Position numbers and translations under genes: made by a program. 64,000 nt of DNA from Zea mays (Eukaryota; Streptophyta; Magnoliopsida; Poales; Poaceae): the NCBI RefSeq assembly GCF_902167145.1, contig NC_050104.1, positions 4,836,001 to 4,900,000 on the forward strand. Reading direction: 5' to 3'. Of the stretch, positions 22,715 to 34,900 are shown piece by piece. Numbering within the stretch: the first letter of the stretch is position 1; each line of letters starts with the position of its first letter. The notes beneath the pieces were generated by a model. It was not told where the DNA came from. It ran no database searches and saw nothing but the letters and a program-made list of their open reading frames with translations.

Positions 22715-23994
22715 ATGGATGTGACACTAAGAGATCACCTTAGAAAGATAAGGGATGAGGATGATGATGATATGATGCTATTTTTTCCCTATGCTACATA
22801 TATTGGACTTTAGTTCAAACATAGCAAGGGAAAAGAAGCGAAGGCATACATCAAAATTAAGTGGCGAAGAACATGTTCAGGAGTTGCTTCAAGGTCATTT
22901 ATAGAACTGTCGGGTAGCGTTTAGGATGGAGCCTGAAATTTTCAAATCATTGTCAAGTTATCTTAGAAGAGAGGGGCTGGTTCGTGATACAAGAATTAAG
23001 GTCGAGGAAAAGCTAGCATTCTTCTTATACATGCTCAGCCATAATGCCTCGTTTGAAGACCTAATAGAAGAATTTGGGCATAGTGGTGATACATTTCATC
23101 ATCACATAAAGCATTTCTTTGACCTAGTTGTTCCTGTCCTCTCCAAGCAATTCTTGAAGCCACCAAATCCTAATCATGTCCACCAAAAAATCGAAAGGAA
23201 TCCTCGGTTTTATCCCTACTTCAAGGTGATTACATGGACTATTCTATCATATGTCAATAACTGTTCTTTTCCTTCCAATGTTTAGAAAATCACATGCAGT
23301 TTTTTCTATGCAGAATTGCATTGGTGCAATCGATGGCACTCATGTGCCTATATCGATATCACCTGACAAAGCCGCTCCATTTAGGAATAGGAAGGGCACT
23401 CTTACTCAAAATGTAATGGTAGCGTGTGATTTTGATCTCAATGTAACTTTCATATCCACTGGGTGGGAGGGGTCCGTGACGGATGCTAGAGTTCTTAGGG
23501 CTGCAATGAACAATGGCTTTCAAGTACCCCTGGGGAAATTTTATTTTGTAGATGGCGGTTATGCCAACACACCATCTTTCCTTGCCCCATATCGCGGAGT
23601 TAGGTATCATTTGAAGGAATATGGGGCAGGTCGCCGAAGACCACAAAACTACAAGGAGATCTTTAATCATCGCCATGCAGTGTTGAGGAATCATATTGAA
23701 AGGGCCTTGGGAGTTATAAAGAAACGCTTCCCCATCCTTAAGGTTGCCACATTTCACAAAATAGAAAACCAAGTGAAGATACCGGTAGCAGCTGCCGTGT
23801 TGCACAACATTATTCGGTCTTTGAAAGGAGATGAACAATGGTTAGAAGATCAGGCAGAAAATGTTCAAGGCAATGTTGTTGACCTTCCGGATGGAGATCA
23901 AAGCAATGATCAAGACAGTGAACAAGGCAACAATCTTAGAGACACAATTGCACAACAAATGTGGATTGATTATCAACAACATAGAAATAATTAG
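22715..23994 (+). pseudogene. PIF/Harbinger (HARBI1-like) DDE transposase, N-terminal lesions
   Basis: The transposase cuts the element out at its inverted repeats. The catalytic part is well kept. Exon 22926-23225 carries the helical N-terminal region ([19 protein letters not shown]), an intron runs 23226-23313 (GT...CAG, phase 0), and exon 23314-23994 carries the DDE_Tnp_4 nuclease. Its landmarks are GAIDGTHVP (first D), GSVTDARVLR (second D), YFVDGGYAN and NHIERALGVIKKRFPI (E). From ATG 22926 it would give 326 residues. Upstream, family-like sequence starts at ATG 22715 but is broken by TAG 22811, a frame change, and TAG 22902-22904. So either a short protein is made from 22926 or the gene is dead. 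It lies 180 bp before the Myb-like gene. Confidence 0.85.
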
Positions 23995-24174
23995 TGATGC
24001 ATTAGAATATGTTTTGATGTTATTGGGATTGCAATAAGTTCTTAGGAAATGTAGTTTGTACTAGTTATGATGCTTTAATGTTATTCGAATATGCTTTCAA
24101 TTCAATAATCTCTAAAAATTATTGTTGTTCACAATTATGCTCATGTTCTAATTATGCTCATGTTATAAGTTACC

Positions 24175-25527
24175 ATGCTTGGAAGGGGGTCTCCAAGATT
24201 AAACATGCTTGCAAGGAGGTCTCCTAGATTTAACATGCTCTTATCTAAAGGTGCACAAAAGAAAAAATCTCCTATAACTACTGCTTCAAAGACACATGGA
24301 GGCTCTCCAAAAGGTATACATGTTGGTTCTTTCTGATTAGTTTTGGTTCTTTCTTATGTTGCTTATGTGCTGATTTGCAGGGAAAACAAGAGCAAATTGG
24401 AATTCTATGTTAGAGAAGACCCTTGTTGACTTGTTACATGAACACAATACACCTGAATTTAAGGGTAACAATGGTTGGACACCCGATGCATGGAACAAGA
24501 TTGCCAAGGAATTTCAAGAGAGGGAGAGATATGCAGGTTTCTCAAAAGTTCAAATCCAAGAAAAGGAAAAGGAGTTAAAGAGAGATTACAGGATGTTGAA
24601 AGATGCGAGGAAACAAAGTGGAGTTTCTTGGGATGAGAAAAGGTGTATGATTCAAGCTGATCCACCGATATGGGACAACATAATCAAAGTAAGTTTATTA
24701 CCATGTTTCTGTAAACTTGAGACCTTTTTGTGTGTTGTCAGTTCTTAGCTTGGCATTTACATGAATATTTAAGTGTTGTTTGTTTTATTCATCTCACATT
24801 TAGTTTCTTACTTTATTGCGTAGTCATTTCCAAGGGCTAAAAAATTCCGCAACAAATCTTTTCCTCTGTTTGAAGCTTTGGGAGAGCTACATGATGGTTA
24901 GTTTTCCTTTTACCAGTAACTAAGTTTATTCACTATATTTTACTATTTCTTTCACTAAAACTTCATTGTATAGGTAATACTGTTGAAGGGACCTACAACT
25001 TCACTTCTACTCAACCAAATGGTCCAGATCTCACACAAATTGGGTCTGGAGATGTTCCTATCAATGTAGGAGACCGTGAAGATGTGGGAGACCCTTTGGC
25101 AGATCACAGACAAAATGAAGTAGAAGACAGAGTGTATGAAGTTGAAGAGGTTGATGTAAATGCTAATAGGCAGGATGAAATGTCAAAAAGGACTTTTGCT
25201 GTTTCAAGGAATGAAGAAGAAAAAGGACCAAAGAGGCCGAAGAAGAGTTCCAACATAGAAGTATTGATGGAGAGGTACCTAGACATTAGAAGCAAACAAG
25301 CTGAAGATGAAGCAACACTATTAGCAAGAGAAAGGGAGGCAAGAGAAGGTGATGACTTCTCAATTAAGAATTGCATATCAGTTCTAAACACATTGGAGGT
25401 CACCAAGGAGGAGAAGGTCAAAGCCTATAAGGTGTTCAAGGACCCTGACAATCGCCAAATTTTCTTGAGTGCATGCAATGATGATAGAGAGGCTGCATTG
25501 ATGTGGTTGAGGGACGATATGGCTTAG
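24175..25527 (+). CDS. Harbinger-associated Myb/SANT-like DNA-binding protein, intact, 4 exons
   Basis: In PIF/Harbinger elements this second protein helps transposase enter the nucleus and bind DNA. Exons: 24175-24313, 24381-24688, 24824-24896 and 24974-25527. All introns are GT-AG with matching phases (1, 0, 1), giving 357 residues with no stop. The N terminus has two copies of a short RGSPRLNMLARRSPRFNML-type unit. The Myb/SANT-like domain spans about residues 48-150 (WNSMLEKTLVDLL, NGWTPDAWNKIAKEF, RDYRMLKDARKQSG, WDNIIK). A basic patch (GPKRPKKSS) near residue 245 could be a nuclear signal, followed by a charged C-terminal helical region. The start at 24175 is the first in-frame ATG and keeps exon 1 coding. 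The exon model is inferred from the sequence alone. Confidence 0.82.
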
Positions 25528-25993
25528 CAGGTATACCTAAGGTTAACTGCATATCCTAACTCGATTTTGCATGATAAGGTCATGATTTCTGCACAATAAG
25601 TATATATAAATGTCATGAGATCACGCCTAACTGCAAATATTCTTTTCCTGATGCCATTTTTTATAATAGCTAGTTAGCATTGTTTGTAGCATTGATCTTA
25701 AACATTAACTTGTCTTATCTGTTAGCTCGAAGTACACTATTATATGGTTCAAACTTGTCTTGTCTATTACCTTAGCATTTTACATGTCTCATTTCTTAAC
25801 TTTGTACTCTGAAGAACGATTACAATTTGGGATGCAAAAGCTAATTCATTGGTGTTTCTCACATATAGATTGTTGGTAAGATGATGGCTAGATGTGGCTG
25901 GAGTTGCTAGAGAGATGAGAAGGTCTAGACCAGTTGGACAACGATTTTTGATGTATAGATGATGAAATGCCAAACTGTAACCGGTTCTGCACG

Positions 25994-26369
25994 TTCTGGT
26001 GCATGTCAAACTGTGTATGGCTAGTGGTTCTGGTGCATGTTAAACTGTACACGTTCTGCTTATATTCTAAACGTTCTGGTGCATGAAGTGATATGAACGT
26101 TCTGGTGCATCTTAAACTCTACAAGTTACTGTTACTGTTATAATAAAATTATTCTGTTGACCTCTTGTACAGGTTACTATTACTGTTATAATAAAATTAT
26201 TCTGTATAATTTACTGTTACTGTTATAATAAAATTAAACTGCGTTCAGAATAATTTTATTCTGGTGCATTAAGTTACTGTAACAAGTATTTTTGTTACTG
26301 TTGTTTACTGTATGGGCTAACCAAACAAGAAGTGTCATTGCTGTTTACTGTATGGGCTAACCGAACAAG
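25994..26369 (+). repeat. Subterminal repeats of the Harbinger 3' end
   Basis: TTCTGGTGCAT occurs five times (25994, 26028, 26074, 26100, 26259). The unit TGTTTACTGTATGGGCTAAC occurs twice (about 26302 and 26342), and TGTTATAATAAAATTA recurs three times at about 26135-26236. Clustered repeats just inside the terminus suggest binding sites for the transposase or the Myb-like partner; that role is inferred. Confidence 0.65.
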
Positions 26370-26502
26370 TTAAAAAGAAGACAGGAAATTAATGGACAGG
26401 GAATTAAACCACACAGGGAAAAAGTGACGGCAGGGGATCCACTCAATCCACGTCTGGATTAATTCCACTTGTTGATTATAACCACGACTACCGAACATAG
26501 CC

Positions 26503-27185
26503 TTACTAATAAATCTTCATAGCTACAGTGAATAAGATAAAAACTCCACTAAAACTAGAAAATTGAGTGGGAGCTGTGCCCAACGTGGGTCCGCCTCTGC
26601 CTTCACCAATCGTCGCCCCCAGGATCTCCATTGCTCTGCTCTACGCCTCTACCCGATGGTCCGTCCGTCCTCATGTCCAGAGAGGAACAGGTGCTCCAAC
26701 GGCCTCTACCACCAATGATGCGACGGTGATGAATAAAATTAGCCTGAAATTAGATTGAATAGAGAATAACATACCTAACATACTTGCAGGTTTTGGATCG
26801 ATGCTCCACCGACGAGGTGATGCCAGGCTGCTCCCCTGCTCTGGATCAGATCGATTGGCCGCAACTTCTGGAACACAGGTGCGGCGGCGAAATAGCTAGG
26901 CACCAAAAGTATGTGCGATAGGAAAATGAAACTAATTCCGATTATAGGGTTCATTGGAGGATAATATGTTTTAGTGCCCCGAACTCTTCAAAGAAGTAGT
27001 ATCTGGCTCTATTAAGGCTTGTTCGGTTACACCAATCTAGAAGGAGATTGGAGGGGTTTAAATCTCCTCCTAGTATACCCTTATAGGACACATTCTTGGA
27101 GATACTCTGAGTGATCAGCCTAATTTGGAAACTCCCACATGCTTCCAATTTCCAAAGTACTCCCTTTGTCCCAGCATAAATACTA
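26503..27185. other. Harbinger flank, no gene seen
   Basis: Non-coding. It includes a Stowaway-like start CTCCCTTTGTCCCA near 27161 that is cut at 27185. The counterpart at 43701 continues further. Short open frames are not supported. Confidence 0.5.
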
Positions 27186-27583
27186 CTAGGTAGGTGCCCG
27201 TGCGATGCCACGGAACATAAATCTCGATTTGTATATCAGATATGCTTCCTGTGAAGCAAGGAAGCGAACGCAAGCCAGCTTTTTGTATTAGTGCATTATG
27301 TTCAGTTCTTACTTGAGCATCCCGTGTTCTCGTGTGTGCCATGGCCGAGTGGCAAGCTCAACACTGGTATTGTTGTCTTGTCTCAAATGAAGTCCGCTTC
27401 CACAAGTTAATCGGATTTCTTCATGGGTGATAGCTGTGTCAGATTCTTCCACGCATAGGGCAAGTAATGCAAGTGATAGCTGTGTCAGTTTACCCCCATT
27501 TTCTTGGGCATCACTTGTCACAAATGAAGTCCATTGGAGGTTCGCAATTTATATTCCGTGGCATCGCACGGGCACCTACCTAG
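27186..27583. repeat. Pair of inverted Helitron 3'-type termini
   Basis: CTAGGTAGGTGCCCGTGCGA starts at 27186 and its complement ends with CTAG at 27583, giving an inverted repeat of about 37 bp with one mismatch. Each arm holds the CCGTG/CACGG hairpin, and the outer neighbours are A on the left and T on the right, as Helitron insertion requires on either strand. Alternatively, it is a 398-bp fold-back MITE with TA target duplication (27184-27185, 27584-27585). Confidence 0.7.
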
Positions 27584-27704
27584 TAAAATTTGAAGTTCAA
27601 ACACATCATATATTAAAAGATAAAAAAGAAAATTCTGAGATAAAAAAGTGAAATTATCTCTTACAGTTTTCTCTTCTTTTATCTCTTATCATATGATGAA
27701 TTTG

Positions 27705-27906
27705 AAGTACATCTATAATTTAATGCTTTTTTGGGACTTTTGTTAGTTATAATTTAATATTTTTTTGTGGCTTTTGTTAATTGGTTTGCACGAAAAATTG
27801 ATTTTAAAGTACATCTATAATTTAATATTTTTTGTGACTTTTGTTAGTTATAATTTAATAATTTTTTGTGACTTATGTTAGTTGGTTTGCACGAAAACTT
27901 GATTTG
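27705..27906. repeat. Tandem duplication, about 102-bp unit, two copies
   Basis: Two AT-rich units each start AAGTACATCTATAATTTAAT and end near GGTTTGCACGAAAA. Non-coding. Confidence 0.75.
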
Positions 27907-28274
27907 CACTTAACACGTTGCCAACAATATTATATTGATCTCTTGTTCTCGCACAAGTACTGAATTTGGGACACGCTCTATTGATCCAAGCCATATCGCT
28001 TCTCATGGCCTCTTGCACAGGCGCATCAGGTTGAAACAACTTATCACACGCCAAAAGCGCATCAGTAGGATAGCGAACTTGATTTCTTACAGCCACGAAA
28101 TCCATGCACTACAGCAAATCTGCAATGTGAACACAACAAACACCTGGGTATCGATACAGCACACAAGAACGTGAATCACATAAACAAACTGCAGAGACTG
28201 TCAAATACAACATCCATCTTACGTATCTCATTTGTTTACAGTATGCGTTCAGGAGGGTTTCAAATGTAAACATC
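27907..28274 (-). other. Unrecognised stretch inside Helitron
   Basis: A minus-strand open frame (about 27920-28105, beginning MDFVAVRNQVRYPTD) looks protein-like in composition but matches no family I know. It may be a captured exon. No other support. Confidence 0.25.
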
Positions 28275-28362
28275 ACATGTCGTTGGAGCAAATCAGTTTA
28301 CAGAGTGATAAAACCAAGACATGTCGCTGGAGCAAATCAGTTTACAGAGTGAAAAAACCAAG
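28275..28362. repeat. Tandem duplication, 44-bp unit, two copies
   Basis: ACATGTCG(T/C)TGGAGCAAAT... is repeated directly with two or three differences. It lies downstream of the proteasome fragment stop codon inside the Helitron. Confidence 0.75.
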
Positions 28363-28435
28363 ACAAGCTTCAGGCTGGCTGCTCATAAGTGATGCTGCTA
28401 TTCTTGTTTGAAACAGTAAATCATCAACAGACAAC

Positions 28436-29741
28436 TTACTCCACCTCTTCCAAGAAATCCTTGATCTCTGATGGGCTTAGAACTCTGTTATTTGTATGGA
28501 AACTGTTAGTTCTCACCAAACCATTTGAAGTAGCAAGGAGTTTGTAATATCAAATAGCCTTAGATTTCCAACAACAAAAACATAGTAAACAGATTCATTT
28601 CCCCTACAGCTAGAGGAGCACAAGTTGTTACCAAACCCTAAAGAACAGAATGGGAGCAATGAGTGATGCAGTGATTTGATCATTTGATGAGGCAAGAGGA
28701 ACATGGATCATATAAAGGTGGCAGTAATAATTGAGTCTGTGTAACTTACTTGAACTCACGGTCAGCTCGAATAATTCCGATTTCAATGTTGTTGGAGGAA
28801 ATTTGCCCCTCATATCTGCAAGTCCAAGATGCAGAACCAATTAGTAACTATTTAGGATGTTTTAAACTAAGCAACTACAAGTGGGTTGCAATACCCTTCT
28901 TTCAAAGTCAAAATTGCAGTGTGGATGGCATCATCAAGCTCTATATCCTCTGTGTATCTACAATGAAAACATATTATAAAGATAAGATGTGAAATCAGAA
29001 GGAAAGGATGATCTGTTATGGCACACAGGGGGTGGTAATGGGCTCTAAATCTTACACTATAAAATTTAAGGATCGAATCGGATTAGGATTCGGTCTCTAT
29101 TCCTATTCATTTTTGTACTAAAATTTATTAAGGGCCACAATTTATTGTGAAGAAACACTTGATCATAATCCATTACCATCCCTAGGCACACATGCCTCTT
29201 ATATTAATCAATGATGAGGTACATAGAATCAACTGGAATTTATTTACAATCAATGATGGAAGAAAATTATCAATGATAGAAGAAAATTATCAGCGGTACT
29301 ATGTCACAACTCACAACAGTGTATCTGTATATAGTGCAAGTGCACAACATTACTACCATGAGATTATGTACCTCTTTCCAAGAAATGTCTTTGCATTTGA
29401 CACATTTTTTCCCATGGCTGATGCCTTCCAGGAGAAGTATGATCCTGAGGGATCAACCTGAAGAAATAGCCAACAATGTCAGTTGTCTTGACTCTTGAGT
29501 TTACGAAGGTACATCCTACAATATCATGGTGATTGTTAACACATATGTGCACATTTTTCACTTTATAAGTACTACTTGTGATGATCCCTGTGAGACAATA
29601 AACAGGTTTCCTTTTTTTGAAAGGTTGATAATCAGGTTTGAGGTTTCTATCTTGTAACTTCTTCAGTATACCTGATACAACTGTGGGCCATTGTCATCAT
29701 ACCCAGCAATCAACAGCGATACTCCAAATGGTCTTACACCA
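28436..29741 (-). pseudogene. PAB1-like: Captured fragment of 20S proteasome subunit alpha type-2 (C-terminal half)
   Basis: The source gene encodes an alpha-ring subunit of the 20S proteasome. Five minus-strand exons can be read: 29672-29741 ([16 protein letters not shown]), 29372-29457 ([20 protein letters not shown]), 28895-28957 (YTEDIELDDAIHTAILTLKE), 28750-28815 (YEGQISSNNIEIGIIRADRE) and 28436-28484 (VLSPSEIKDFLEEVE, then TAA). All four introns are GT-AG and the phases join without a break, giving about 110 residues. The N-terminal half, with the proteasome fold start, was not found. It lies downstream of RepHel on the same strand, a normal place for Helitron gene capture. Splice sites and frame are intact, so the capture is young or constrained. 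Identity is from recognised family sequence. Confidence 0.9.
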
Positions 29742-31965
29742 CTGAAACAAATAAGGATCACAAGTAAAACTCATTAACATATACGTATCTCAGGTTTTCA
29801 CTAATCACCTTAAAAGCCCCAGACAATAGAGGCTAGTACAATCCTTTTGACTGGATGGTGTATATCCTAGTAATCTCTATTAGTTTAACTGTCTGGTCAA
29901 GCCATCACGATGACGTCAAGTGCGTCAATCAATAAATGGAAATATCTACTAAATGTTATAGATATAGTGCATATTCTATGTATGATGTTGGTTGGCTCGC
30001 TTGGCAAATAAACAATATTTAACCCTCGACCACTTAAATATCACCAATTAATTGAAAATCAATATCTGGATTGCACACAGGGACAATACATTTAGGTAAT
30101 GTACAAATAAAAAAAATGGCAGACCGAGTACCAGAGGCAAGCCTTCCTCCCGCAAATGCAGAGAGGCTGCTTCGAACCCGCGATCTGGTGACTCAATGAA
30201 GCAGATCTTCCAAGTGTTTAGCTATTTAGGTAATGTACAAATAAGGCACTAAAAACAGCTAAAAAATACAATGTTATTCCAAGTGTTTAGCCCGGAAGAA
30301 AAGTTGTTTGAAGGTTTAGTGCCATAATATATTGATTGTGGAGTGGCCATCCTGCAGTATGCAGATGACATTATCCTCTGTATTCAAGAATCTGTTTTCA
30401 AGTCGTCCGATTAATTGTGATTAATCGTCCAAGTTGATTTGGACCCAATCACGATTAATTGCCCAAGTTGGTCAGCCAGAACGACCAGCAAGTCGTCCGA
30501 CTTGAAAGCAGATGACAAAGAGCAAGCTGCAAATTTAAAGTTGCTCTTTATATCTATGAGATGTCTGGTTTTTAATCAAAATGCAGTTTGTACAGCTTTT
30601 TAATATGAACAGAGGCTCAAGGTAAGTTAGATGCCACTTAACTCAGCTGAACTTGATAAAGGCATAAAGCCATAAGCCAAGGAAGAGGCTCTGATCACAG
30701 ATCCCTTGAATGGGGGAAACTTTAGGTATGTTTCTTGTTAAAAGAAATCAATGGGACTACAGCCTTCTATATAGGCCAGCCCTAACAATCTTTAATAATT
30801 AGCATAGAAGCATATCGTCATGCCCATGCCACCTGGGTAATTGGGGCCATGGTTTCCTTCTACGTGAGAAGGTGCAACCCACAGTGGTATTTCACATTTC
30901 CACAAGACATGTAATGATTAACTCTTCAAAATTCACTTTAGATTGGGAGAGTAAGCTCCACAAGAATTACAATATCTAAGGGTATTAATGTTTTAACTCT
31001 AAAAACTGTTTGAATTCATAATGCAATAGAAATTAATTATATCGATTTCTGGTCAAATAAAGGAATGAACAACTGGGGCCTTCCATGTGATAAATAGTAG
31101 TGCTGGGTCTTCAAGACCAAATTACAAGAACATTGCGAACTTGACTTCATGATCATGTACTGCCTTTATTAGGACAATATGATGAGCTTTTAACATTTCC
31201 TTTCGACTTGCAAAATCTGGTGTGTATGTTATAATCATGTTATTGGATTTCCATTATTGTAACAAACTACTTTTTTAGAATACTATACTAACAATGAATA
31301 CTATACTAACAATCATGAAAAGCAAAGTAGTGACAAATTTCAAATTATATTGGGGCAGACACACAGAAAAGGAAAATGCAGATAATGCTACTGCCACTTA
31401 ACAAAATGCAATGGAGTTACACTCCGAGGTTTTATTTATAGCTTCACCAGAGATGAAAACATTAAGTTCTAGTTATAAAACCCCAAACGGGCTGCATGTG
31501 GTGTAAACATAGAAATGCACTCTATTTCATATATAAGCAGTAATAGCGATACAAAAATGGAAATCTATTACACTGTAAGAATTTATAGTATTTTGAAGAC
31601 TATAAGGGACATAAAGCTAGGCATATTCATATGTTTCATATGAGACCATATATTATGAATGACAAATGCATATGAAAAAAAATAAGATACTGTAAATGTT
31701 GTTCAGGCATGCCAAATAACAAGCATGAACTGAAGGTGATTAGAAACCTTGGCTGACCGTACATCTGCTTCTCTGCTCCCATCGACGGTTTTAGAGGATT
31801 CATCTTTAGATGTGTTGAAGCTGAAGCAACAATCAACAAATATGAAAAGCGTTAGGACCCAATCATCCAAGTACCAAACAATGAATGATCATGCTTATAG
31901 AAATTTACTCCATGAGATTTTACGTGGTTAACAAACAATTCAGTTTTGACAAACATACCGTGGGT
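29742..31965. other. Helitron interior without recognised gene
   Basis: AT-rich, with only short open frames that I do not support. It contains the SINE-like piece at 30112-30205 and a local near-palindrome around CAAGTCGTCCGA (30400-30515). The missing upstream exons of the proteasome fragment were sought here and not seen. Confidence 0.4.
30112..30205 (-). mobile_element. tRNA-derived SINE fragment (Au-like)
   Basis: On the minus strand a B-box-like GGGTTCGAAGCAGCC is followed by CTCTCTGCATTTGCGGGAGG and ends GGTCTGCCATTTTTTT. This matches the layout of Au-type plant SINEs with a T-rich tail. The 5' part with the A box is not clear, so I call it a fragment. Confidence 0.55.
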
Positions 31966-34900
31966 CTAGTTTGTTAGGACCTCCTTGTATACGATGTTTT
32001 TGGTGCATGTCCCACAATCTACTGTAGGGTTCTTTCTTAGACCCTTCCTCGACCTCTTCTTCCCATCGACGGTTGGGATGGCAAGGATCTTTATGTTCGA
32101 TCGGGCTATCGCTCTAGATAGAGCAACATATAGTTGGCCATGAGAGAACACTGGTTCGGGCAAGTACACACCAACATTGGGAATAGTCTGACCCTGTGCT
32201 TTGTTAACAGTCATTGCAAAGCTAAGCCGTACAGGAAACTGCTTTCTTTTGAACTGGAAAGGGAACATCTCTTCATCGGAGGGACACAGAGGTATACGCG
32301 GCAAGAAAATCCGTTTTCCAGCGTGCTGACCCAGTACAATTTCTGCGTCAATGCTATTTCTTTGGAAACCACGAATGACCAGTCTGGTGCCATTGCAAAG
32401 TCCATTCGCAGGGTCTATATTCCGAAGCAATATAATAGGGCATCCAATCTTGAGCTTCAAAACATGTGGTGGCAGCCCATTAGGCGTCAGTGTGTTTAGG
32501 AACTCAGGAGGGTAGTAGTTATGAGGATCATCCATGGCGCTATCGAAACTATGGTACAACATATGCTCCCCTTGAAAACGATCGATCATCTTAGCATTTA
32601 TCATATCCACCCAGTCGTTCCGCGTTGACAGTATCGCCCTTGAAGTGATGTAGGTCGAATCAGACATATTTTCGTTGAGATTTGGGAAAACGAAGTCTAT
32701 TAGGTTGTCAAGATCGTTGTCACTCCCACTATAAGGCACACATACCTCGTCAGGAAGACAGATGTCGCCGTCACTATTTGTGTCCTCAGTTCCACCGCCT
32801 ACGCGCAGCAAATACTCCGCAAACCAAGGGTCATTTTTTGCCCTCATATTGCTAACAAGCTTTAAGTGGGACATGGACTCCCATAGGTAAGACATCCGTA
32901 GCGAAGAAGCGACCACTTGAGCCCTTGACCCTTTACGAACAACAGGCAAGACTTGTCTGAAATCCCCACCGAAGACAATGGTTTTACCACCGAATGGTAG
33001 TTCGGGCCGACCCATTATATCGCGCATGCTATTGTCCAGTGCCTCAACGGCTTGTCTCTTGGTCATAGAAGCCTCGTCCCAGATAATGAGAGATGCTTTC
33101 CGTAGCAACTCTGCGGTTCCACTCTGCTTCGTGAAGCTACATACAGCGCCATCGTCAATAGTGAGAGGTATTTTGAAGCGTGAATGGGCGGTTCTTCCTC
33201 CAGGCATTATGGAAGCCGCAACGCCAGATGTAGCTGTTGCCACTGCAATCTTGCCCTGGCTGCGTAGCGTCGCGAGCAGCACTCTATATAGATAAGTCTT
33301 CCCGGTGCCACCAGGTCCATCCACAAAGAACAATCCGCCCTTATCAGTGTCCACGGCAGATAGAATCTTATCATAGGCGACCCTCTGTTCCTCGTTAAGA
33401 GAGTCTTTGAGAGCCACATCTCCCACTGCTGGTTCGATACTTTCCTCCTCGTAGACCTCCCTAGCAGTACCAATAGCATCGTCATATGCGTCGATGATAG
33501 GAGGAAGAGGGAATGTCTTTATGTCCTTTCCCATTGACTGCAGCATGTTCCTAATGTCAATCAATACCATCTGCTCAACATGAGTTTTACCCTGACTCCT
33601 GTGTTGATAGTCCTCTGACATAACATCTAGGTGATTCTGCCAGAGTACCGCCACGTCGCTTGGCTCACAGTACACCAGTATTGTGGCAAAAAGTCGTCGC
33701 AGCGCCGATGGCATCTGGAAAAGAGCACGTTCAGTGAGACAGTCATCCAGTGTGTTGTCCGACTCAAGCAGTCCCCTTCTCTCTGCTGCCTCACGAAAAG
33801 TTGGTAGCGGGACACCATCTACTGTCCTTAGATCCACATAGGAGGTGGCACAAGTCACATGGTTTAGGAGAACACGGAGATAGTAGCGCTCCCCCTCAGC
33901 GGGATGAGCAGAGACTATTCTACCGACTTGTCCACCCGTATCACGCTTCCTCCGTTGCCATACTTTGCCCTTACCACTTTGCCAAGTGTACCACTCAGGG
34001 AAGTCACGATATAGGATGCCACGAGCCCCCTCATGTAGCCTATTCGCTTCAAAATATGCCGTGAGCATTGACCTATCAGCACCTGGACGGTTGACGACTC
34101 GCTCGACCATTTGTCGTTCGTGAAACGCCACCATGTGCATGTTTGGAAGATGGAGTTGCAATTGCATCACAGGTGGAGAGTTCTGACTAAGCTCAAAGCC
34201 GTATATCCTCCATAACGCTTCTGGAGGAGTCACCCACCTTGCATCTCTGTACTGCTTGATCTCATCTACATCATCATCTGCCTTGCTCGCATCTCTCATA
34301 ACAACAGACGCACGATCATGGCCTTTGTATATGTACTTGAAAAGGTATTTAACAGCCTTGATGCTCCCGCACGCCTCAACATTGATGTGACAGTTGAAGA
34401 GACGAAGGAGGTAAGGGTTGTAAGGGACAACCCATCTATTGTCCAATTCGCACCCTCGAACCTTTTCCTTACGCCCATCATCACGACGTCTGTAAATCGG
34501 GTATGAGTCCTTCCCTTGCAAGGTTGTGTCACTGAAAGGCCGGGGGTAATGATTCTTGCACGATACATGGCCCTTAGTGCATGGGCAGTTAGGGTTTAAC
34601 GACCCACACGGGCCATGCATCATATGCTTGATAACCATCTTTCGTAGTTCAGGGTACTTGTTGTGTGGGATCTCGGCTGAGATCAAAAGGTCATACTGCT
34701 CAGGGCACGTTAGCTTGTACTTCCTCTGCATGATGAGTAGAAAATGGGCATGTGGCAAACCCCGCTTTTGAAACTCCACGACATAGACGTAGGCCCGGAC
34801 CTTACCGAGAATATCCTGTTTAGTCAGCCTATGCTTTAACTCCTGTAGCTTCGCATGAAAGACACGCACTACAAGATCGGGACGATCTTGTGGTGTTTGC

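Larger units (their letters stand above)
20979..26502 (+). mobile_element. PIF/Harbinger DNA transposon, complete ends
   Basis: The left terminus GGGCATGTTCG (20979-20989) and right terminus CGAACATAGCC (26492-26502) are inverted with one mismatch, and both sides are flanked by TTA (20976-20978, 26503-26505), the classic Harbinger target. Inside, in order and on the same strand, are a DDE transposase gene and a Myb/SANT-like gene, the two-gene set that PIF/Harbinger elements use. Length is 5524 bp. The Myb-like gene reads intact, while the transposase has lesions near its N terminus. It may therefore be mobilisable in trans rather than autonomous. Confidence 0.9.
25675..27185 (+). repeat. 1511-bp direct duplication, copy A
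   Basis: Nearly identical to 42215-43725 at a constant offset of 16540. The only difference I noticed is T versus C at 27074/43614. It covers the last 828 bp of the Harbinger element, its TTA flank and 683 bp beyond. No gene lies in the flank; a GGCTTGTTCGGTTAC Harbinger-like end lies near 27017. Similarity stops at 27185, one base before a Helitron-like terminus. Confidence 0.93.

Noticed and set aside
31749..31931. Plus-strand ORF and a CCATCGACGGTT word similar to the RepHel 3' end
   Set aside because: Only about 12 bases are shared and there is no coding support; too little for a duplicated exon call.
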